A DNA stretch of 64,000 bases, taken from Bacteroidota bacterium. Its GTDB lineage: Bacteria > Bacteroidota > Bacteroidia > Sphingobacteriales > Sphingobacteriaceae. The first letter of the stretch is position 1; each line of letters opens with the position of its first letter. The position numbers and the translations under genes were made by a program. The stretch covers positions 62,001 through 126,000 of the forward strand of contig JAEYZM010000004.1 of the NCBI GenBank assembly GCA_023427985.1, in the 5' to 3' direction. Below, in pieces: positions 1-7,472 of the stretch. The notes under the pieces were generated by a model that worked only from the letters and a program-made list of their open reading frames with translations, ran no database searches and was not told where the DNA came from.

Positions 1-217
1 CATTCAATCCATTAGAGATCATATACAGCCGGCTAAAGTAAATGCCGATATGATCATCGACATGCTTGGGTTTATGCAAGGCGACAAAAAAAACCAGAAC
101 AATGAAATTCGTTTTGCATTGATAGCTGAAATCGGCAAAGCAGCAATAAATATTAGCGTTTCCGAAGAAGAGATTTCAAATTTAATTTTAGAGAACTTAA
201 GTTATTTCGATGCATAG
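1..217 (+). CDS. aroB: 3-dehydroquinate synthase, C-terminal fragment
   Basis: The reading frame enters from the left edge and ends at TAG 215-217, leaving 71 complete residues. The C-terminal pattern GDKKNQNNEIRFALIAEIGKA matches the AroB segment in which DKK and a following hydrophobic strand-Gly pattern are conserved. AroB converts DAHP to 3-dehydroquinate in the shikimate pathway. Its stop overlaps the aroA start by 8 bases, so translation is probably coupled. The shikimate neighbours aroA and aroC support the call. The catalytic NAD and metal sites lie outside the window and cannot be checked. Confidence 0.85.
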   Translation, partial: IQSIRDHIQPAKVNADMIIDMLGFMQGDKKNQNNEIRFALIAEIGKAAINISVSEEEISNLILENLSYFDA

Positions 218-1451
218 CTTAAAAATTACAGGGTCGAAATCGGAATCGAATAGAGCGCTGATATTGAATTCAAAATTCAGAATTCAGAATTCAGAATTAA
301 AGAGGGGAAATTTTGAATTAATTAATCTTTCTGAATCCGATGATACGCTGATTATTAAAGACGCTATTGGAAAACAAACTGCTGAAATAAATTGCAAACA
401 TTCCGGTGCGGCTATTCGATTTCTAGCAGCACATTTTGCAAGCATTCCGGGTGCCGATGTAGTGCTCACAGGATCGAGTCGATTAAAAGAACGGCCGATT
501 AAAGAATTGTTGGATGCATTGAAAAAATTGGGTGCCGACATACAGTATTTAGAAAAAGAAGGCTTCGCTCCTATTGCAATTAAGGGAAATAATTTAGTAT
601 GCAATGATTTCATTGAACTTCAAGCAAACATAAGCTCACAATTTATAACAGCATTACTCTTGATATCGAATCGAATCAAAAATGGATTGAAATTACGATT
701 AACATCGCAAGTCATTTCTGAATCGTATGTTCGTATGACATTGAAAATGTTAACCGACTTTGGGATTGAGTACACACAAGGTGGAAATGAAATTATAGTT
801 TTTGAAAAATTTGAAGATCAAGAAAAATCGAATACTCAAAATTTCAAGGCAACTGAATATATTATAGAATCCGATTGGTCATCGGCATCCTACTGGTATA
901 GCATGGTTTCATTGGGATTGAAGAAAATTGAACTATCGGCATTCAAGGAAAACAGTTTACAAGGCGATGCCATCGTTGCAATATGGATGAATAACTGGAA
1001 TGTCAAAACAACATTTAACGGCGATGGAAAAATTCTATTAGAAAATACTGGAGCATTTAATCCGAAGGATGAGGTTCTTGATTTTATTAACTGTCCCGAC
1101 CTTGCACAAACCATTGTTTGCTTATTTGCCTTTCATAAAAAGAATTTAAAATTCAAGGGTGTTGAAAGTTTAAAAATCAAGGAGAGCAATAGAATTGAAG
1201 CATTGCAATTAGAACTGAAAAAAATCAATGCGAAAATTATTGCACATGCAGATCATTACGAATTGGTTGCCGATGCGGTGCAAATCCCTGAACACTTGCA
1301 AATCAAGACCTATCAGGACCATCGCATGGCCATGAGTTTTGCGCCATTAGCACTAATAACAAAAATTGAATTCGATAATCCATCGGTAGTAAGTAAATCC
1401 TATCCAGGATTCTTTGATGATTTGAATAGAGTGATTATTTTTAGAGATTGA
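210..1451 (+). CDS. aroA: 3-phosphoshikimate 1-carboxyvinyltransferase (EPSP synthase)
   Basis: AroA transfers enolpyruvate from PEP to shikimate-3-phosphate in the cytoplasm. The 413 residues show the expected order: GSKSESNRALIL near 8-19 (phosphate-binding loop), LTGSSRLKERPI near 86-97, SSQFITALLLI near 141-151, KESNRIEAL near 323-331 and YQDHRMAMSF near 363-372. The ATG at 210 overlaps the aroB stop. One odd feature: residues 20-30 are encoded by a four-unit heptamer array (267-298). Between the SNR and SDD motifs the protein is about nine residues longer than I expect for Bacteroidota AroA. The surrounding frame is intact, so the enzyme is probably functional. An inverted repeat and an octamer array separate it from aroC. 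Confidence 0.95.
   Translation: MHSLKITGSKSESNRALILNSKFRIQNSELKRGNFELINLSESDDTLIIKDAIGKQTAEINCKHSGAAIRFLAAHFASIPGADVVLTGSSRLKERPIKELLDALKKLGADIQYLEKEGFAPIAIKGNNLVCNDFIELQANISSQFITALLLISNRIKNGLKLRLTSQVISESYVRMTLKMLTDFGIEYTQGGNEIIVFEKFEDQEKSNTQNFKATEYIIESDWSSASYWYSMVSLGLKKIELSAFKENSLQGDAIVAIWMNNWNVKTTFNGDGKILLENTGAFNPKDEVLDFINCPDLAQTIVCLFAFHKKNLKFKGVESLKIKESNRIEALQLELKKINAKIIAHADHYELVADAVQIPEHLQIKTYQDHRMAMSFAPLALITKIEFDNPSVVSKSYPGFFDDLNRVIIFRD
267..298 (+). repeat. Heptamer array inside aroA (AATTCAR family)
   Basis: Units AATTCAA, AATTCAG, AATTCAG, AATTCAG, then AATT. The same unit family occurs intergenically at 11597-11631 and, in reverse orientation, at 8721-8755. Here it is translated as aroA residues 20-30. 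Confidence 0.9.
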
Positions 1452-1456
1452 AATAT

Positions 1457-1472
1457 CCCGATAGCTATCGGG
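1457..1472. repeat. Perfect 16-bp palindrome CCCGATAGCTATCGGG
   Basis: It starts five bases after the aroA stop. The identical palindrome occurs at 24939-24954, just 3' of another gene, so it is a dispersed 3'-flanking element. It could act as a weak terminator or processing hairpin. No strong T-run follows. Confidence 0.85.
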
Positions 1473-1533
1473 TGAGCATACGAACCAACGAACATACGAG
1501 CATACGAACCTACGAACATACGAACCCACGAAC
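1473..1533 (+). repeat. Octamer array between aroA and aroC
   Basis: About seven imperfect 8-base units of the type GAACATAC (variants GAACCAAC, GAGCATAC, GAACCTAC, GAACCCAC). The array runs directly into the aroC start codon and forms its whole upstream region. No Shine-Dalgarno sequence is visible. Confidence 0.85.
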
Positions 1534-2610
1534 ATGAACACATTTGGTCAATACTTCAGAGTCCACACATTTGGTGAATCGCATGGCGAGGCTATCGGTT
1601 TAATTATCGATGGATGTCCAGCGGGCTTGAACATCGACCTAAATCATATTCAATCAGAATTAAACAGAAGAAAACCCGCACAGTCGAGCATCACCACACA
1701 AAGAAAAGAAGACGATGTTTTCGAAATTTTATCGGGAGTTTTTGAGGGTATGACATTGGGAACGCCCATTTGCATTACGGTAAAAAATAAAGATGCAAAG
1801 TCGAAAGATTACGAATATTTAAAAGATACATACCGACCTTCGCATGCCGATTATACCTATGAGGCGAAGTATGGGATTCGCGATTATCGTGGAGGTGGAA
1901 GATCATCGGCACGTGAAACATTGGCACGCGTAATTGCTGGAGCAATCGCGAAACAAATTTTAAAACAACAAGACATCGACATACATGCATATGTAAGATC
2001 AGTTGAAAATGAATTTGTGGAGAAGCATTATAGCGAATTGGATTTCAAAAAAATTGAATCGAATGTTGTGCGATGTCCCGATGAAGAGAAGGCGAAAAAA
2101 TTCATCGAGCTCATTGAGCAAGCAAAAAAAGAGGGCGATACTTTAGGCGGAACCATTCAATGTGTTCTGCGCAATGTGCCGGCGGGACTGGGTTCTCCGG
2201 TGTTCAACAAATTACAAGCCGTGTTGGCGCATGCTATGTTAAGCATCAATGCAGCACATGGTTTTGAGTATGGATCTGGATTCGATGGAGCGAAAATGCG
2301 AGGCTCAGCACATAACGATGAATTCTATTCCGATCAAGATGGGAAAGTGCGTACACGCAGTAATCATTCAGGCGGAATACAAGGAGGCATCAGCAATGGC
2401 GAAGACATTTATTTCAATGTTGCGTTTAAACCCATCGCCACCATTCTCAAAAAACAAAACAGCATCAATAAAAATTCAGAACCTATAGAATTGCAAAACG
2501 AAGGTCGACACGATCCATGCGTATTACCGCGCGCAGTGCCCATTGTAGAAGCCATGGCAGCATTATGTATCGTAGATGCAATCCTTGCATCGCGCCTCGA
2601 CCGTATATAA
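1534..2610 (+). CDS. aroC: Chorismate synthase
   Basis: AroC performs the FMN-dependent 1,4-elimination of phosphate from EPSP to give chorismate. The 358 residues include the N-terminal signature [48 protein letters not shown], the [15 protein letters not shown] region and the C-terminal [18 protein letters not shown]. Length is normal for the family. It is the third shikimate gene in the run and ends in a strong terminator. The start at 1534 gives the canonical N-terminus ([10 protein letters not shown]). The octamer array immediately upstream is unusual for a gene that should be translated from an operon mRNA. Confidence 0.97.
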   Translation: MNTFGQYFRVHTFGESHGEAIGLIIDGCPAGLNIDLNHIQSELNRRKPAQSSITTQRKEDDVFEILSGVFEGMTLGTPICITVKNKDAKSKDYEYLKDTYRPSHADYTYEAKYGIRDYRGGGRSSARETLARVIAGAIAKQILKQQDIDIHAYVRSVENEFVEKHYSELDFKKIESNVVRCPDEEKAKKFIELIEQAKKEGDTLGGTIQCVLRNVPAGLGSPVFNKLQAVLAHAMLSINAAHGFEYGSGFDGAKMRGSAHNDEFYSDQDGKVRTRSNHSGGIQGGISNGEDIYFNVAFKPIATILKKQNSINKNSEPIELQNEGRHDPCVLPRAVPIVEAMAALCIVDAILASRLDRI

Positions 2611-2642
2611 AAAGAGGAGCAATAAAATTGCTCCTCTTTTTT
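2610..2642 (+). terminator. Intrinsic terminator of the aro operon
   Basis: Stem GAGGAGCAAT / ATTGCTCCTC (2614-2623 with 2627-2636), a three-base loop, a T-run to 2642 and an A-run on the other side. It could work in both directions between the convergent aroC and the peptidase gene. Confidence 0.93.
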
Positions 2643-2672
2643 ACGTCTAACAAAAGACAAGATTCCTATTCA

Positions 2673-2707
2673 CTTTTTTCTTTTTTCTATTTTCTATTTT
2701 CTTTTCC
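2673..2707. repeat. T-rich heptamer array (TATTTTC family)
   Basis: Units close to TTTTTTC, TTTTTTC, TATTTTC, TATTTTC. This is the reverse complement of the GAAAATA family at 17772-17801, and matches 25025-25062. It lies between the aroC terminator and the 3' end of the minus-strand peptidase gene. Confidence 0.7.
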
Positions 2708-2732
2708 TTTAATAGATTCCCTATCAAAATCC

Positions 2733-3917
2733 TTACAGAGAAATCTTCTTCTTAACAGCAGAAGGTATCCCGTCTTTATGCAACATAATAGAAGTTGTTT
2801 TGTACTTCACAAAATTCTTCGTTACGTATAAATAACCTTCGTAATCGTTCTTCGTTCCCCAAGAATTTTTCACAATGTAATATTCCTTACCGTTCACGTC
2901 TTTTGCAATACCTGTGATTTGCATTCCGTGATCGTCAGTTGTTTCAAAAGTGTCGAATGCTTTCTGACGTAACTCTGGAGTAATCTCCATTTCCGCTTGA
3001 GGCTTCGAGAATAATTCTTTCTTCTCATCGTCCGTCATGTCGGCATAATTTTTTGTAGGAACAAAAGCAATTCCATTTTTCCATGAAAATGATTTTTCGC
3101 TTACATCCGTTGCCCAAGCAACAGTATATCCTTTATTCAAAGCATTATCAATCGTTTGAATCATTTCATCTAATGGAATATTCCAAGATGGTTTGTACGT
3201 CCAGTTATCAGGAACCATTACAATCATTTGTTCGTAATATGGATTCGAGATGAACGATGTTAACTCTACATAATCTTTAGCGTTAATTCCAATTACTTCT
3301 TTCGCAAAAGTCATTGGAGTATATTCTTTCCCCTCGTATTTAAATTTCTCAGGAACTTTACCTAGGTATGAATCAACCACACCAACAACAGCACCTTTCC
3401 ATGCAGTAGTGATTGGCTTTTCCGATTTTGCAATTGGGTCGATGATTGCTTTCAACACCGTTTCAATTTCTGAATGATCGTTCTTAGTTTGTCCGGGCAT
3501 CAATCCACTGTAAACCTCTTGTGGTAATGCTCCATATTTCACCATTAAATCAATTGGATCGTGCAAAGCACCACCTTGTCCATAACTTGCAGCACCGTGC
3601 ATACGAACATAAGCTTCCGCTTTGTCGATGTACATGTTTCTAACAGTATACATTTCGGCAATATCAACAGGTTTCTTTCCCATGCGTTTCATCTCCGATT
3701 CAATAAATGAATTCGCTGAATACGACCAGCATGTTCCCGATGATCCTTGATTTTTTACCGATGTAGCTTCTGCATTCACCACGGTTTTAAATCCGAATGC
3801 TTCTTTAGTAGTCTGACTTTTATTGTCTCTTAAAGCATTGACAAGATTATCTTGAGCATAACCATAGCTCAAAGATAAAGCCATAGGAATGGCTAATAAT
3901 AATTTGTTTATTCTCAT
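2733..3917 (-). CDS. C1B family cysteine peptidase (bleomycin hydrolase/PepC-like), exported
   Basis: The 394-residue papain-like aminopeptidase has a cleavable signal peptide (residues 1-21, ending YGYAQ), so it probably acts in the periplasm or outside, unlike cytoplasmic PepC. The catalytic triad is visible: Cys63 in GSSGTCWSYSA, His330 in DDHGMQITG and Asn351 in KNSWGT. The central region (PEKFKYEGKEYTPMTFAKE) is typical of C1B enzymes. Bleomycin hydrolase usually forms a hexamer that trims short peptides; that role is inferred here. Upstream on the minus strand, TATCTTTT near 3949-3957 is a possible -7 box. The gene stands alone. Confidence 0.9.
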   Translation of the reverse strand: MRINKLLLAIPMALSLSYGYAQDNLVNALRDNKSQTTKEAFGFKTVVNAEATSVKNQGSSGTCWSYSANSFIESEMKRMGKKPVDIAEMYTVRNMYIDKAEAYVRMHGAASYGQGGALHDPIDLMVKYGALPQEVYSGLMPGQTKNDHSEIETVLKAIIDPIAKSEKPITTAWKGAVVGVVDSYLGKVPEKFKYEGKEYTPMTFAKEVIGINAKDYVELTSFISNPYYEQMIVMVPDNWTYKPSWNIPLDEMIQTIDNALNKGYTVAWATDVSEKSFSWKNGIAFVPTKNYADMTDDEKKELFSKPQAEMEITPELRQKAFDTFETTDDHGMQITGIAKDVNGKEYYIVKNSWGTKNDYEGYLYVTKNFVKYKTTSIMLHKDGIPSAVKKKISL

Positions 3918-4010
3918 AGTTTAAATTAATGCGTCGCGCAATATCTTAAAAAAAGATAAAGAATCTCTCATGGAATTGTAAAGAAGTCGTGATGATAATT
4001 ATCACATTTG

Positions 4011-6410
4011 CTAATTATCTAACATTTCCAACACTACCTCCACCACATCATCTGCGCTCGGCTTAGAGAAGTAATCTCCATCCGTTCCGTATGCTGGGCG
4101 ATGTGCTTTCGCCGATAAAGTGCGAGGCGCTGCATCTAAATAGTAGTAACCTTTTTGAACTTCCAATACTTGTTGCATCATGTAAGATGTTGCACCTCCT
4201 GGTACGTCTTCGTCTAAGAATAAAATTCGATTCGTTTTCTTCAAAGAATCTACAATCACATGATGTATATCGAATGGTAATAATGTTTGTACGTCAATCA
4301 ATTCTACCGACACTCCCATTTGTTCTAATTCCGCAATCGCTTCTTCTGCAATTCGTAATGTTGAACCATAACTTACAATAGTAATGTCTGAACCTTCTTT
4401 TAAAATTTCTGGCTTACCCAATGGCACTGTGAACTCCCCAATATTATCAGGCAATTGCTCTTTCAATCGGTATCCGTTCAAGCACTCAATCACTAGCGCT
4501 GGTTCATCGGCCTTCAATAAAGTATTATAAAATCCTGCAGCTTGCGTCATATTGCGTGGCACCAATACATGCACACCTCTTAAAGAATGAAGGATCATAC
4601 CAATAGGCGATCCCGAATGCCAAATACCTTCTAGTCGATGTCCACGTGTACGAACAATCAACGGTGCTTTTTGTCCACCTTTTGTTCTCCAAGACAATGT
4701 CGCAAGATCATCGCTCATCGTTTGCAAACCGTACAACAAATAATCGAGGTATTGAATCTCCGCAATCGGACGTAATCCGCGCATCGCCAAACCAATGCCT
4801 TGACCAATAATCGTTGCCTCTCTAATCCCCGTATCTGAAATTCTAATCTCTCCGTATTTTTCTTGTAATCCCGCGAAGCCTTGATTCACATCACCAATCT
4901 TTCCAACATCTTCACCAAATGCTACCACTCTCGGATCCCTTGCAAATGCTGCATCAAAACATGCTTGCACCACCTCTCTCCCATCCATCATTGGCGCATT
5001 TTCTGAATACACAGCTTTCACTTCTTGAACATTCATTGCCGAATGCTCCGTGTCGTTAAATAATTTTGAATTGTATCGATCAAAATTTTCATGCTCTTGC
5101 TGATTCAACCAAATCGCTAAATCTCTTCGCGCATTGCTATCTTCCGATCTTGTAATTCTTAAACTCTTGCGTATCGCCGAAAAAATATCTCTGCGAATGG
5201 CATCGCTTGTCGATTTTAATTTATTGCTAATTTCTAAAATTTGATTTCCGTATGCCGATGTAGAAGCGAGATTTTCCAGCAGTGCTGTAACCTCTGAAAG
5301 CTCTCTTTTAATTGGCTGATTGAAGGCCTCCCAAATTTCTTTCTGACAATCGCGTACGTATTTTTTAGCATCACTTTCAATCGCATCTAAGTCTTCTGCA
5401 CTAGCAATTGCTGAACTGATAATCCACTCACGGAATTTTTTAATACAATCGTAATTCGCTTCCCATTCCAATCGCTCTTTCGATTTATAACGTTCGTGGG
5501 AACCCGATGTAGAGTGTCCTTGAGGTTGTGTCATCTCCTGCACGTGTATCATCACAGGAATATGTTTTTCTCTACAAATTGCTATTGCTTTTTCGTAGGT
5601 CTCACACAATGCTACATAATCCCAACCCTTCACTCTAAAAATTTCATACCCTTCCCCATTCTCATCGCGCTGAAATCCTTTTAATATTTCTGAAATATTT
5701 TCTTTAGTAGTTTGATATTTTGCATGTACAGAAATTCCATAACCATCGTCCCAAATAGAAATCGCCATCGGCACTTGTAAAACACCAGCTGCATTAATAG
5801 TTTCAAAGAAATGTCCTTCCGATGTACTTGCATTTCCGATGGTTCCAAATGCTACTTCATTTCCTTTGATAGAAAAATTTTCGAACTCATGTAATGCTGG
5901 ATTTTCTCTATATAATTTCGATGCTTGTGCTAATCCTAATAATCTAGGCATCTGTCCTGCCGTTGGAGAAATATCGGCAGAAGAATTTTTCATCTGTGTT
6001 AAATTCTTCCACATTCCATTCTCATCTAAACTGCGTGTGCCGAAGTGACCGTTCATACTTCTTCCAGCCGAACATGGTTCTGCTTCTACATCAGGCAATG
6101 CATATAACTGTGCAAAAAATTCTTTCACATTAGACATGCCAGTCGCGAACATGAAGGTCTGATCGCGATAATATCCCGAACGGAAATCGCCATCGCGAAA
6201 AACTTTTGCCATCGCAATCTGCGCTAACTCCTTGCCATCGCCAAAAATTCCAAACTTAGCTTTACCAGTTAACACTTCTTTACGACCCAATAAACTCGCT
6301 TGTCGACTTTCATTCGCAACGCGATAATCGTTCAGCACCACTTGCTTGAAATCTTCAAAACTTAAATTGTTTGTCACAGTGTTCAGGGAATTAGGATTGT
6401 TCGATGACAT
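4011..6410 (-). CDS. Fused E1 alpha/beta 2-oxoacid dehydrogenase (branched-chain type)
   Basis: This thiamine-diphosphate E1 decarboxylates 2-oxoacids and passes the acyl group to E2. Alpha and beta subunits are fused, as is common in Bacteroidota. The alpha part (residues ~20-400) has GHFGTRSLDENGMW, NASTSEGHFFETINAAG and the TPP-site region WDDGYGISV. A linker (~400-455) follows, then the beta part with FGEDVGKIGDVNQGF, DTGIREATIIGQGIGLA and DYLLYGLQTM. I chose the ATG at 6410 (MSSNNP, 799 aa). The next upstream ATG, at 6452, lies before the -7 box at 6437-6430 and would not be transcribed from it. No E2 or E3 gene is nearby. The alpha TPP motif starts GNA rather than GDA/GDG. Substrate choice (branched-chain or pyruvate) cannot be decided here. 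Confidence 0.9.
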   Translation of the reverse strand: MSSNNPNSLNTVTNNLSFEDFKQVVLNDYRVANESRQASLLGRKEVLTGKAKFGIFGDGKELAQIAMAKVFRDGDFRSGYYRDQTFMFATGMSNVKEFFAQLYALPDVEAEPCSAGRSMNGHFGTRSLDENGMWKNLTQMKNSSADISPTAGQMPRLLGLAQASKLYRENPALHEFENFSIKGNEVAFGTIGNASTSEGHFFETINAAGVLQVPMAISIWDDGYGISVHAKYQTTKENISEILKGFQRDENGEGYEIFRVKGWDYVALCETYEKAIAICREKHIPVMIHVQEMTQPQGHSTSGSHERYKSKERLEWEANYDCIKKFREWIISSAIASAEDLDAIESDAKKYVRDCQKEIWEAFNQPIKRELSEVTALLENLASTSAYGNQILEISNKLKSTSDAIRRDIFSAIRKSLRITRSEDSNARRDLAIWLNQQEHENFDRYNSKLFNDTEHSAMNVQEVKAVYSENAPMMDGREVVQACFDAAFARDPRVVAFGEDVGKIGDVNQGFAGLQEKYGEIRISDTGIREATIIGQGIGLAMRGLRPIAEIQYLDYLLYGLQTMSDDLATLSWRTKGGQKAPLIVRTRGHRLEGIWHSGSPIGMILHSLRGVHVLVPRNMTQAAGFYNTLLKADEPALVIECLNGYRLKEQLPDNIGEFTVPLGKPEILKEGSDITIVSYGSTLRIAEEAIAELEQMGVSVELIDVQTLLPFDIHHVIVDSLKKTNRILFLDEDVPGGATSYMMQQVLEVQKGYYYLDAAPRTLSAKAHRPAYGTDGDYFSKPSADDVVEVVLEMLDN

Positions 6411-6429
6411 AGTTCTATGTTGATTGTGG

Positions 6430-6437
6430 CAAAAATA
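6430..6437 (-). promoter_or_regulatory. -7 box TATTTTTG of the E1 dehydrogenase gene
   Basis: Read on the minus strand, it matches the Bacteroidota -7 consensus TAnnTTTG exactly and ends 19 bases before the ATG at 6410. It fixes the gene start. A -33 TTTG at the usual spacing is not clear. Confidence 0.65.
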
Positions 6438-6578
6438 GTGATTTAAGGCCAAAGACTAAAACATTAAAGTGGGATTTCAGTTCTGTAATAGAACATATGT
6501 ATATTGAAGATTCTACATCGGCATAAATAAAATTTGTTGATATTAGTTTCAATATTAATGGGTAATTATGCCAACAAA

Positions 6579-6595
6579 TTGTTCAATTTGAACAA
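6579..6595. promoter_or_regulatory. Operator-like inverted repeat TTGTTCAA-T-TTGAACAA
   Basis: Perfect 8-base arms around one central base. It sits about 50 bases upstream of the DUF1573 -7 box, a plausible site for a dimeric regulator. No regulator can be assigned. Confidence 0.35.
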
Positions 6596-6642
6596 CATCA
6601 TAAAATTAAGCTCAATTTGTCAGAATTATCGAATGCTTTGTA

Positions 6643-6650
6643 TATCTTTG
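6643..6650 (+). promoter_or_regulatory. -7 box TATCTTTG upstream of the DUF1573 gene
   Basis: Exact match to TAnnTTTG. A TTTG at 6616-6619 lies 23 bases upstream and could be the -33 element, though the spacing is long. It implies a 5' leader of about 110 bases that contains the palindrome at 6734-6749. Confidence 0.5.
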
Positions 6651-6733
6651 AAATAGAGCGCCTAAGCCGAGTATTACACGGAAAAGTTGAAATAAATTGT
6701 CAATTAGGCCGTTTTGGAATAAATTTTGTTAAT

Positions 6734-6749
6734 AAATGTTTAAACATTT
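6734..6749. promoter_or_regulatory. 16-bp palindrome AAATGTTTAAACATTT in the DUF1573 leader
   Basis: A perfect palindrome 18 bases before the ATG at 6768. It could be an operator or a small hairpin near the ribosome-binding region. AT-rich sequence makes chance palindromes more likely. Confidence 0.3.
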
Positions 6750-6767
6750 CAGAAAAAATCAATAAAA

Positions 6768-7238
6768 ATGAAAAAGTTAATATTATCACTTATCGCAGTT
6801 GCATCAATGGCAACAGTAACATTTGCACAAGATCAAAAAGCAGCAGCAGCAGTTAATCCGAATGCAGCTGATTTCAAGTTTGAAAAAGAGGTGCACGATT
6901 TTGGTACAATCAAAGAAGGTGTTCAAGCTGAATACACATTCAAATTCACGAATACGGGTAAAGAACCATTGGTAATTTCAAATGTACAAGCTTCATGCGG
7001 ATGTACTACTCCAAAATGGACGAAAGAGCCAATCAAACCAGGAGAGTCGGGATCTGTAACAGCAATTTATAATTCAAAAGGAAGACCAGGTACATTCAAT
7101 AAAGCAATCACTATCACATCAAATGCAAAAACTCCTCAAAAAGTTTTATTCATCAAAGGTAATGTAGAAGTTGAAAGCTCTAATGAGTCGGCAATGCCAG
7201 TTAAGAAGGATGCACCATCGCCGGTTGCTAAGCCTTAA
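6768..7238 (+). CDS. DUF1573 domain protein, exported
   Basis: 156 residues. A signal peptide (1-20, ending TVTFAQ) is followed by one DUF1573 domain (~36-135) with the hallmark FGTIKEG...YTFKFTNTG and SCGCTTPKW, then a short Ala/Pro/Lys tail. DUF1573 domains have an Ig-like/ASH-type beta-sandwich fold and are abundant in the Bacteroidota envelope; their biochemical role is unknown. The two cysteines in CGC are the conserved pair. A strong terminator at 7305-7336, bracketed by inverted heptamer arrays, follows. Confidence 0.9.
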   Translation: MKKLILSLIAVASMATVTFAQDQKAAAAVNPNAADFKFEKEVHDFGTIKEGVQAEYTFKFTNTGKEPLVISNVQASCGCTTPKWTKEPIKPGESGSVTAIYNSKGRPGTFNKAITITSNAKTPQKVLFIKGNVEVESSNESAMPVKKDAPSPVAKP

Positions 7239-7240
7239 TT

Positions 7241-7277
7241 CGTAGAGCGTATTGCGTAGTGCGTATTGCGTATTGCG
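7241..7277 (-). repeat. Heptamer array, left arm (CGCNNTA family)
   Basis: Read on the minus strand the units are CGCAATA, CGCAATA, CGCACTA, CGCAATA, CGCTCTA. The array begins three bases after the DUF1573 stop and is inverted relative to 7363-7415. The same unit family recurs near 51.3-51.4 kb. Confidence 0.92.
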
Positions 7278-7304
7278 ACAGAAGAAATTTACTATTTAAA
7301 TAAG

Positions 7305-7336
7305 AAAGAGGAGCGAATCGTTCCTCTTTTTTTTTT
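7305..7336 (+). terminator. Intrinsic terminator between the inverted arrays
   Basis: Stem AAAGAGGAGCGA / TCGTTCCTCTTT (7305-7316 with 7318-7329, one G-T pair), followed by a T-run to 7336. Confidence 0.9.
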
Positions 7337-7362
7337 AATCTTAAAAATAGCACCCTGCTCAA

Positions 7363-7415
7363 ACGCATTACGCTATACGCAATACGCAATACGCTGTACG
7401 CTATACGCTCTACGC
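7363..7415 (+). repeat. Heptamer array, right arm (CGCNNTA family)
   Basis: Units CGCATTA, CGCTATA, CGCAATA, CGCAATA, CGCTGTA, CGCTATA, CGCTCTA. It is inverted relative to 7241-7277. The pair could fold into a long imperfect hairpin enclosing the terminator. Confidence 0.92.
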
Positions 7416-7472
7416 ATCTTGCCGAATCCAAAAAAAATCACGAATTTGCGGCCCTTATTAAAGATTTAAAAA

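Larger units (their letters stand above)
6411..6767. other. 357-bp divergent intergenic region
   Basis: It separates the minus-strand E1 gene from the plus-strand DUF1573 gene. It holds the E1 -7 box (6430-6437), a perfect inverted repeat (6579-6595), a -7 box for the DUF1573 gene (6643-6650) and a 16-bp palindrome (6734-6749). I see no convincing small ORF or RNA gene. Confidence 0.7.

Noticed and set aside
1353..1541. A minus-strand 62-residue ORF with [21 protein letters not shown] repeats
   Set aside because: It is the translation of the octamer array read on the opposite strand and has no independent support.
2249..2831. Plus-strand ORFs overlapping aroC and the peptidase gene
   Set aside because: They are shadows of real genes and a terminator in other frames with no plausible protein features.
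4011..6452. E1 dehydrogenase starting at 6452
   Set aside because: The -7 box at 6437-6430 lies downstream of that ATG, and the 14 extra residues (MALNHYFCHNQH...) do not look like a family N-terminus.
7241..7415. CRISPR array
   Set aside because: The units are 7 bases, there are no spacers of constant length and no cas genes are present.
7228..7469. Two overlapping ORFs of ~67 residues, one on each strand
   Set aside because: Both are made of the CGCNNTA heptamer arrays and the terminator; the repeated CALRILRNTQYAIR-like peptides are artefacts of the repeat.
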